NCBI GenBank assembly: GCA_011390695.1
Contig: JAABRW010000213.1
Location: 1 to 12,340 of the forward strand
Direction of reading: 5' to 3'
DNA from: Desulfotignum sp.
GTDB lineage: Bacteria > Desulfobacterota > Desulfobacteria > Desulfobacterales > Desulfobacteraceae
DNA length: 12,340 bases
The translations under genes and the position numbers were made by a program. Below are positions 7,014 through 12,340 of this stretch, one piece after another. Positions within the stretch are counted from its first letter, which is position 1, and the number at the start of each line of letters is the position of its first letter. Under the pieces are notes generated by a model. That model was not told the origin of the DNA and did no database searches. It saw nothing but the letters and a program-made list of their open reading frames with translations.

Positions 7014-7715
7014 ATGAACAAAGAACTTGATTTTGTCAAGGAAATGTTTGACAAAATTGCCCATAGATATGATTTTCTGAACCGGCTGCTCAGCCTTCGA
7101 CAGGATGTGGTATGGCGGGCCCATATGGTCCGGGCCGCAGCCCCTGTTGAAAAAAGCAGAATTCTGGATGTGGCCTGCGGCACCTGTGATGTGGCCCTGG
7201 CGGTCAGTCGGCATCTGAAAGGGCAGGCCTGCATAACAGGTGTTGATTTTTCCCATGCCATGCTCAAAGCCGGCCGCAAAAAACTGGTTCACAAAAAAAA
7301 CCAGTCCATATGCCTGGTGAATGGCGACGGTCTTTTTCTGCCTTTCAAACCAGACACATTTGACACGGTATTTATTGCCTTTGGGATCAGGAACATCATG
7401 GATCGGCACCGGGCATTATCCCAGTTTCACACTGTCCTCAAAAAAGGGGGAAATCTGGCTGTTCTCGAACTGACCACACCCCGGGCCCCGTTTTTCAGAA
7501 CCATCTACCTGGCTTATTTTAAAAAAATTCTGCCCCTTATCGGTGCGCTTTTTTCAAAACAATCCCATGCCTACCATTACCTGCCGGCATCGGTTTTACA
7601 TTTCCCGTCTCCCGCAGCATTTGCAACCCTCATGTCTGATGCTGGATTCGGCCATGTACGTTTCAAACCAATGACCTTTGGCATAGTGACCTTGTTTGTG
7701 GGCACCCGGGTATAA
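7014..7715 (+). CDS. menG: UbiE/MenG-type quinone-ring C-methyltransferase
   Basis: 233 aa. The N-terminal MFDKIAHRYDFLNRLLSLRQD (11-31) is characteristic of UbiE/MenG. SAM motif I is ILDVACGTCDVAL (50-62), with Cys58 where Gly is usual; then GVDFSHAML, the acidic partner region, and FIAFGIRNIMDRHRAL, the family signature (AFGIRN). LKKGGNLAVLEL follows. In an anaerobe that uses menaquinone it most likely methylates demethylmenaquinone; the ubiquinone reaction is less likely. I chose the ATG at 7014, which has AGG about 9 nt upstream (CAGGTTGTCAACG); the frame is open far upstream, but that part is antisense to dnaJ. No other men gene is in the window. The gene after it has its own promoter. 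Confidence 0.85.
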   Translation: MNKELDFVKEMFDKIAHRYDFLNRLLSLRQDVVWRAHMVRAAAPVEKSRILDVACGTCDVALAVSRHLKGQACITGVDFSHAMLKAGRKKLVHKKNQSICLVNGDGLFLPFKPDTFDTVFIAFGIRNIMDRHRALSQFHTVLKKGGNLAVLELTTPRAPFFRTIYLAYFKKILPLIGALFSKQSHAYHYLPASVLHFPSPAAFATLMSDAGFGHVRFKPMTFGIVTLFVGTRV

Positions 7716-7747
7716 CCCTGCACACGAAAGCTGTCCATGAAGACTTG

Positions 7748-7776
7748 TTGACAAGTTTTACGGTTTACCATATAAG
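7748..7776 (+). promoter_or_regulatory. Consensus sigma-70 promoter before the small-multidrug-export gene
   Basis: TTGACA (7748-7753), an ideal 17-nt spacer, then TATAAG (7771-7776). Transcription would start near 7783, about 37 nt before the ATG at 7820. This is the best promoter in the window and rules out the in-frame upstream starts before it. Confidence 0.75.
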
Positions 7777-7819
7777 ATGCTGGCTGGACAGACGATCAAA
7801 AAAAAGAGTTATACACAGC

Positions 7820-8488
7820 ATGCAAGACAATTTATTTAAAACCGTTGAAGGAAAGCTGCTGCTGACCGGGATCTTTCTGGCATTTGTACTCGTGGCAAGT
7901 ATTGTCTATTATTTTGTCACTGATTTTGAAACCGCAAAAACCCTGGTTCTGGTATTCATTGCCCACAGTATAGGGGGAAGGGCAGCCGGCATCGGGCTGT
8001 GTATTCTCCAGGACTTTGGTACCTTTTCCACCATATTTTATAATTTTTATCTGGAAATTTTGATTGTCTGTTTTACCTATTCCATTTTTGTCTTAAGCGC
8101 CACCCAGTACGTGCGGGTGGAGTGGGTCACCCGGATCATGGAAAATATCGCAGCAAAAGCGTTTAAAAACAAACAAAAAATTGCACGATTCGGCTGGCTG
8201 GGCATATTCTTTTTTGTCATGGCACCATTGCCGGTGACCGGCCCTGTGGTGGGATCCATCATCGGGTACATGCTCAGGCTCAGTCTTGTGAAAAATTTTT
8301 CCGCCACTTTTCTGGGCACGTTAACCGCCATCATTGTCTGGTTTCAGTTCTTTGATTTTCTGGAAGAGCGGTTTCATATGATTCAGTATATATTTGCCCT
8401 TATTGTTATTCTGGTACTGGTTGTCAATTTTAAAAAAATCAAGATGTTCATCCGGGCTGTCACCCAAAAAACCCGAATCAGAAAATAA
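7820..8488 (+). CDS. Small multi-drug export family integral membrane protein (COG2426-like)
   Basis: 222 aa, very hydrophobic, with about six membrane segments (about 12-34, 41-64, 76-95, 124-150, 160-178 and 188-204) and a Lys/Arg-rich C-terminal tail. GGRAAGIGL (52-60) and APLPVTGPVVGSIIGYML (135-152) sit at the re-entrant positions where this family carries conserved Gly/Pro-rich motifs. The family name is historical and the substrate is unknown; the fold resembles DedA-type proteins. The start MQDNLF was chosen because the promoter at 7748-7776 would place the earlier in-frame start (7745) outside the transcript; the ribosome site is weak (AAGAG, 12 nt upstream). It follows menG by 104 nt on its own promoter. 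Confidence 0.7.
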   Translation: MQDNLFKTVEGKLLLTGIFLAFVLVASIVYYFVTDFETAKTLVLVFIAHSIGGRAAGIGLCILQDFGTFSTIFYNFYLEILIVCFTYSIFVLSATQYVRVEWVTRIMENIAAKAFKNKQKIARFGWLGIFFFVMAPLPVTGPVVGSIIGYMLRLSLVKNFSATFLGTLTAIIVWFQFFDFLEERFHMIQYIFALIVILVLVVNFKKIKMFIRAVTQKTRIRK

Positions 8489-8560
8489 ATCTGAACAACA
8501 GTTCATGAATGATGGATCCAAACCGGTTTTCTGCATCTGAATAACGACCATGCCCTGGTA

Positions 8561-10180
8561 TCAAACCCGTTTCTTTAATATGGTGTGGGCCAGAAAATTT
8601 TTATCATCCCGTTGGGGATAACCAATGTTATAGTGCAGCCCCCGGCTTTCTTTGCGCATGAGAGCGGACCTGATCACAAGCTTTGCCACTGTGGCAATGT
8701 TCCGCAATTCCACCAGATCGGATGTCAGTTTGAAATCCCAGTAATATTCATTGATCTCATCCTGGATGGTTTTAATGCGCCGGGCCGCACGCTGGAGGCG
8801 CTTATCCGATCTGACAATGCCCACATAATTCCACATGAGCCGCCGGATCTCATCCCAGTTGTGAGAGACCACAATGGCTTCATCACTGTCTGTTGTGTTG
8901 GTTTCATCCCAGGTATCCAGGGTGATATCAACCTTGTTCCGGATGGCTGAAAATTCCTTTACTGAATCCAGATACGCATTATGGGCATATACCAGAGCCT
9001 CCAGCAAAGAATTGGATGCCAGGCGGTTGGCACCGTGAAGGCCTGTGCAGGCGGTTTCCCCCACAGCATACAGGCGCTGAACATCGGTTTTTCCGTTCAA
9101 ATCGGTTGCCACCCCGCCGCACATGTAATGGGCTGCCGGCACCACGGGAATGGGATCGGTGGTGATGTCAATCCCATATTCCAGGCAACGGGCATGGATA
9201 TTGGGAAACCGCTGCCTGATAAATGCGGCATCTTTGTGGGAAATATCCAGAAAAACCGATTCTGCGCCGGTTTTCTTTAATTCATTGTCAATGGCCCTGG
9301 CTACAATATCCCGGCAGGCCAGTTCCCTGTCAGGGGTATAGTCCGCCATGAAGCGCCGGCCTTTGCCATCCAGCAGTCTGCCCCCTTCTCCCCGCACAGC
9401 TTCGGAAATAAGAAAATTTTTGGCTTGTGGATGATACAGACAGGTTGGGTGAAACTGAACAAATTCCAGATTTGCCACAGATGCCCCGGCCCGGTAAGCC
9501 ATGGCAATACCGTCTCCTGTTGCAATATCCGGATTGGAGGTATACAGATATACCTTGCTGGCACCACCGGTGGCCAGAAGGGTCACACCTGCATGAAAAG
9601 TTTCCACATTACCGGTAGTTTTATTCAAAACATAGGCCCCGCAGCAGATATTTTCATACTGGGTCACCAATACCCCGCTTCTGACAGAAGAAGAAAAGGT
9701 GATCAAATTGACTGCAACATGGTTCTCCAGGATAGTGATGTTGTCATGTTTTTTTACACAATCCACCAGGGCATCTTCAATTTCTCTGCCGGTCAGATCA
9801 TGGGCGTATACAATACGTTTGGCTGAATGGCCCCCTTCTCTGCCCAGAGAAAAATCATATTTTCCCTTACCCTCCTTGTTAAACCGTGCCCCCTGGTCCA
9901 CCAGCTCCTTAATCCTTTCAGGACCGTTTTCCACCACCATTTTAACCGCATCCGGGTTGCACAGGCCATCACCTGCCTTCATGGTATCTTCCATGTGCAG
10001 GGCAAAAGAATCCTGCCTGCCGAATACAGCAGCAACACCTCCCTGGGCCAGGGCCGTGTTGCTCTGCTGGATATTTTTTTTGGTAATAATAATGACCTGC
10101 CCGTGCCGGGCTGCTTTCAAAGCATAGCTCAAGCCGGCAATACCGCTGCCGATAACCAAAAAATCGGTTTTCCTGATCAT
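8561..10180 (-). CDS. nadB: L-aspartate oxidase (NAD biosynthesis)
   Basis: 539 aa, normal length. The FAD-binding GSGIAG is at residues 11-16; SNTALAQGGVAAVF (40-53) is the succinate dehydrogenase/aspartate oxidase FAD motif; REGGHSAKRIVYAHDLTG (114-131) carries the catalytic Arg and His; HGANRLASNSLLEALVYAHN is the C-terminal FAD and capping motif. A helical C-terminal domain (RRLMWNYVGIVR) is typical of NadB rather than of fumarate reductase. It oxidises aspartate to iminoaspartate for quinolinate synthase (NadA); in anaerobes the electron acceptor is probably fumarate. nadA and nadC are not in view. The start ATG overlaps the stop of the preceding SH3 gene by 4 nt (ATGA), indicating coupled translation. 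It converges with the multidrug-export gene. Confidence 0.95.
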   Translation of the reverse strand: MIRKTDFLVIGSGIAGLSYALKAARHGQVIIITKKNIQQSNTALAQGGVAAVFGRQDSFALHMEDTMKAGDGLCNPDAVKMVVENGPERIKELVDQGARFNKEGKGKYDFSLGREGGHSAKRIVYAHDLTGREIEDALVDCVKKHDNITILENHVAVNLITFSSSVRSGVLVTQYENICCGAYVLNKTTGNVETFHAGVTLLATGGASKVYLYTSNPDIATGDGIAMAYRAGASVANLEFVQFHPTCLYHPQAKNFLISEAVRGEGGRLLDGKGRRFMADYTPDRELACRDIVARAIDNELKKTGAESVFLDISHKDAAFIRQRFPNIHARCLEYGIDITTDPIPVVPAAHYMCGGVATDLNGKTDVQRLYAVGETACTGLHGANRLASNSLLEALVYAHNAYLDSVKEFSAIRNKVDITLDTWDETNTTDSDEAIVVSHNWDEIRRLMWNYVGIVRSDKRLQRAARRIKTIQDEINEYYWDFKLTSDLVELRNIATVAKLVIRSALMRKESRGLHYNIGYPQRDDKNFLAHTILKKRV

Positions 10181-10785
10181 AACAACGACCGTTTTTTCTT
10201 TTTACGGGTACTCAACCCGAGAATCAATCCCACCATGAATACACCTGCCCCGCTGAGGAACCATAAAATCTGCTCGTTGTTCAGATTTTTCTCCAACGTC
10301 TTTATCTGCTGCTGCTGTTCTTCGGACAATGTAACAAGGGCCTTGTACCGGGCATCCAGTTTGAAAAAATCAGCTGATGCCTGTTCCAGCTTGCGGTATT
10401 TTTTTTCTATGCCTTCCAGTGCAGCATTTTTTTCGATCAGGGCCTGGTTTTCTTCCCGGCTTTTTTCAAGGGCCTCGGCCAGGCGTTCATTATCCCTGCG
10501 CAGTTTCTGAACCTGGAGCGTTAATGGTTTGTCTTCGGTAAGAAACCGTGTCAGTACCCATCCGCTTTTCTGGTCATCTGTCTGCACCATGGACCAGTCA
10601 TCCTGGTACTCGAGTATTTCAAGCCTGGTGCCTGATACCAGCATGGCCACAATTTTATGTTCCACCCCCGGCCCTGTACGCATGGTAATTTTGGTAATAC
10701 CGCTGACGTAAACTTCCTGTGCAGATACCGCAGATGCCCAGCCCCATAAACAGATGATAAAAAGTATTTTGATCGGTTTTGTCAT
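10177..10785 (-). CDS. SH3-domain, coiled-coil and C-terminal membrane-anchor protein (TIGR04211/YgiM-like)
   Basis: 202 aa. A Sec signal peptide (1-22) ends in AVSA before Gln23. A bacterial SH3 domain spans about 24-85 (ITMRTGPGVEHKIVAMLVSG, then SGWVLTRFL). A long charged coiled coil (about 88-170, rich in E, K, Q and R) leads to one membrane helix (173-192) and a basic tail TRKKKKRSLL. This order is that of the TIGR04211 family, which includes E. coli YgiM; the SH3 domain should lie in the periplasm with the basic tail in the cytoplasm. The role is unknown; the SH3 domain may contact peptidoglycan. The gene is the first of a pair with nadB (4-nt overlap). The link to NAD synthesis is not obvious and may only reflect gene packing. 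Confidence 0.85.
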   Translation of the reverse strand: MTKPIKILFIICLWGWASAVSAQEVYVSGITKITMRTGPGVEHKIVAMLVSGTRLEILEYQDDWSMVQTDDQKSGWVLTRFLTEDKPLTLQVQKLRRDNERLAEALEKSREENQALIEKNAALEGIEKKYRKLEQASADFFKLDARYKALVTLSEEQQQQIKTLEKNLNNEQILWFLSGAGVFMVGLILGLSTRKKKKRSLL

Positions 10786-10898
10786 GGTACTCTACATGTC
10801 TCCTGTTCTGATTGTATGATTGTTTCTATTATCCATTACCATTGCAGTTTCGCTTTATCAACCGCAAATACCTTTATCCGGACATTTGTCCTTAAAAA

Positions 10899-10937
10899 TG
10901 CCCGCAGCCTCAGACTGGTCCGGGCAGATATTTTTTT
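10899..10937. terminator. Orphan terminator-like hairpin, possibly bidirectional
   Basis: Stem TGCCCG (10899-10904) pairs with CGGGCA (10921-10926) around a 16-nt loop. On the plus strand a run of seven T (10931-10937) follows after 4 nt; on the minus strand five T follow the stem directly. The stem is short (6 bp), so efficiency is doubtful. It lies between two genes that point away from each other, so no visible gene needs a terminator here. Confidence 0.35.
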
Positions 10938-11018
10938 ACCTCCGGATACGAAAATCATTTCAAACTTGGGAAATATATGGGTATATACAAAAATTAATAC
11001 ATGTTTTTTAAAAGAACA

Positions 11019-11040
11019 GGCGCTTGCTGGCAAAAGCGCC
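11019..11040 (+). promoter_or_regulatory. Leader hairpin before the acyl-CoA synthetase gene
   Basis: GGCGCTT (11019-11025) pairs perfectly with AAGCGCC (11034-11040), 8-nt loop, 20 nt before the ribosome site AGGAG (11061-11065). An inner TTGC/GCAA pairing is an alternative fold. It could be an mRNA leader stem or a protein-binding inverted repeat; there is no T tract, so it is not a terminator. Confidence 0.4.
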
Positions 11041-11072
11041 CAATCCAATGACCCCAAAAAAGGAGATGTACA

Positions 11073-12340
11073 ATGCAGAGCCCCGAGTGGCAAACCCCTT
11101 ACTGGCCGGAAGGTGTGGCACATGATGTGACCGATTACCACTATCCTCTGACCCGGATCCTGGACAACAGCGCACAAAAATACCCTGACAATGTGTATAC
11201 CATTTTTAACGGTGCTTCCAGGACCTATGCCCAGGTAAAAGACACGGCGGACAGAATAGCCACTTTTCTTGTTGATAAAGGCATTGAACAGGGGGACAAG
11301 GTAGCCATTTTTCTTCCCAACATCCCGCATTTCCCTGAGGTGCTTTTCGGGATCCTGAAAGCCGGTGCTGTAGCGGTCAACTGCAACCCGGTGTACACCC
11401 CGGCAGAGCTCAACTACCAGCTGAAGGACTCGGAATCCAAAATGGTGTTCTGCATGGACCATCCCATGTTTTACGCCAACACGGTGGAAGCCATAAAAGG
11501 CACGGAAATTGACACCGTCGTTGTCTGCAATATCAAATCCTATCTGCCGAAAATCAAGGCTTTTCTGGGGGGACTTCTGGGGAAAATCCCCAAGGCGGAC
11601 AGACATGCACCCGGACATGTGATGTTTGACGACATTGTGGCATCATACAGCCCCGACCCCCCTGAAATTGATATTGTGCCTGAGGAAGAAACAGCGGTAA
11701 TGCTTTACACCGGCGGCACAACCGGTGTGCCCAAAGGCGCGGAACTTACCCACACCAATTTCACCTATAACCTTGAGGCCTGTGAAGAATACTTCCGGCT
11801 GGTCCATGAACCGGGCGCCAAACCGGAAAAAATGCGCCACGGCGGATATCACACCTATCTTGGGGTGCTGCCATGGTATCACAGTTTCGGCATCACCAGC
11901 GCCCTGCTTTTCAGTGCTTTATCCGCCAGCCGGCTCATCTGCATCCCTGATCCCCGGGCAGGCAATCCACCCTTCACCGGCGTTCTGGAAGCAGTCCAAA
12001 AATACCGGCCCACATTTATAACCGCAGTGCCCACCATATTTGTGGCATTTACCAACCACCCCCACCTGGACAAATACGATATCACCTCCATCATGGGGTG
12101 CCTTTCAGGAGGCGCACCCCTGCCGCCTGAAGTCTGCAGGCAGTTTGAAGAAAAAACCGGCTCCATTATTTTTGAGGCTTACGGGCTGACAGAAACCGCC
12201 CCTGCAGCCTGTATCAATCCTTCATTCAAAGAAACCAGAAAAATCGGCTCCATCGGTTTTCCTTTGCCGGGCACAGATGTAAAAATCGTTGCCCTGGATG
12301 ACAGCACCAGAGAGCTGCCCAAAGGAGAAGACGGGGAACT
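11073..12340 (+). CDS. fadD: Long-chain acyl-CoA synthetase, AMP-binding family (3' end outside window)
   Basis: The first 422 codons are visible, of about 550 usual. The adenylate-forming P-loop LYTGGTTGVPKGAEL is at residues 211-225 (Gly215 where Ser is usual). LPWYHSFG is the A4-type substrate region, and FEAYGLTETAP (367-377) is the A5 motif. The N-terminus (TPYWPEGV, then FNGASRTYAQV and IFLPNIPHFPEVLFGILKAG) fits FadD-type ligases that activate fatty acids with ATP and CoA for beta-oxidation. A bound chain length cannot be read from sequence, so the gene symbol is tentative. The start ATG has an ideal ribosome site AGGAG 7 nt upstream. The leader contains a hairpin (11019-11040). In a sulfate reducer this would support growth on fatty acids. 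Confidence 0.85.
   Translation, partial: MQSPEWQTPYWPEGVAHDVTDYHYPLTRILDNSAQKYPDNVYTIFNGASRTYAQVKDTADRIATFLVDKGIEQGDKVAIFLPNIPHFPEVLFGILKAGAVAVNCNPVYTPAELNYQLKDSESKMVFCMDHPMFYANTVEAIKGTEIDTVVVCNIKSYLPKIKAFLGGLLGKIPKADRHAPGHVMFDDIVASYSPDPPEIDIVPEEETAVMLYTGGTTGVPKGAELTHTNFTYNLEACEEYFRLVHEPGAKPEKMRHGGYHTYLGVLPWYHSFGITSALLFSALSASRLICIPDPRAGNPPFTGVLEAVQKYRPTFITAVPTIFVAFTNHPHLDKYDITSIMGCLSGGAPLPPEVCRQFEEKTGSIIFEAYGLTETAPAACINPSFKETRKIGSIGFPLPGTDVKIVALDDSTRELPKGEDGE

Larger units (their letters stand above)
10786..11072. other. Divergent intergenic region, SH3 gene / acyl-CoA synthetase
   Basis: 287 nt between divergent starts, AT-rich, without a gene I can support. It holds a terminator-like hairpin (10899-10937), a leader hairpin (11019-11040) and an AT-rich stretch with TATATAC (10982-10988) that may be part of a plus-strand promoter but lacks a clear -35. 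On the minus side TTGATA lies upstream of the SH3 gene with only a poor -10. The plus frame before the first hairpin reads YYPLPLQFRFINRKYLYPD and stops at 10892-10894, 4 nt before the stem; this is not recognisable. Confidence 0.5.

Noticed and set aside
7745..7819. 25-residue N-terminal extension of the multidrug-export protein
   Set aside because: A consensus promoter (7748-7776) lies inside it, so it would not be transcribed in full.
8489..8560. Bidirectional terminator between the convergent multidrug-export gene and nadB
   Set aside because: Only a loopless palindrome AAACCGGTTT (8520-8529) and a 4-bp stem were found; neither is a convincing terminator.
10836..11618. Minus-strand ORF of 260 aa
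   Set aside because: Most of it is antisense to the acyl-CoA synthetase, which has its own AMP-binding motifs and ribosome site.
1..12340. A new defence or mobile system, CRISPR array, IS element or tRNA
   Set aside because: No direct repeat arrays, transposase or nuclease motifs, terminal inverted repeats or tRNA-like folds were seen; the genes are mainly housekeeping.

Overview
The window reads as chromosomal DNA from an anaerobic, Gram-negative bacterium. It is most like a sulfate reducer of the Desulfobacteraceae (Desulfobacterota), although no marker gene settles this. The support is indirect: moderate GC, gene products typical of that group (a DUF3842 protein next to tmk, a CsgG-like lipoprotein, a MenG-type methyltransferase, L-aspartate oxidase, a long-chain acyl-CoA ligase), lipoprotein and outer-envelope signals, and dense short operons. 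I see no phage, transposon, CRISPR array, tRNA or rRNA.

Layout from left to right. (1) Positions 1-986, minus strand: tmk followed by a DUF3842 gene cut by the window edge. (2) 988-1246, minus strand: a decayed C-terminal piece of a class III adenylate/guanylate cyclase whose remnant stop codon lies 1 nt before the tmk start. (3) 1358-2517, plus strand: a good sigma-70 promoter and a CsgG-family lipoprotein. (4) 2518-2911: a gene-poor stretch with an OsmC-like C-terminal relic on the minus strand and a possible 41-codon ORF on the plus strand. (5) 2912-5378, plus strand: a CNNM/CBS membrane protein overlapping a COG2509-type FAD dehydrogenase by 11 bp. (6) 5387-6890, minus strand: dnaJ followed by queD. 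(7) 7014-8488, plus strand: a menG/ubiE-type methyltransferase, then a small-multidrug-export family membrane protein with its own strong promoter. (8) 8561-10785, minus strand: a signal-peptide SH3/coiled-coil/TM protein overlapping nadB by 4 bp. (9) 11073 to the end, plus strand: an acyl-CoA synthetase running off the window.

Most of this is housekeeping: nucleotide synthesis (tmk), protein folding (dnaJ), queuosine/pterin (queD), menaquinone (menG), NAD (nadB) and fatty-acid activation. The genes do not form one pathway. I found no convincing new multi-gene defence or biosynthetic system. The points most worth a second look lie in the gaps and in one protein: two gene relics flanking the lipoprotein, a candidate small ORF coupled to the CNNM gene by an ATGA overlap, two glycine-rich segments in the lipoprotein, and an orphan terminator-like hairpin between two divergent genes.
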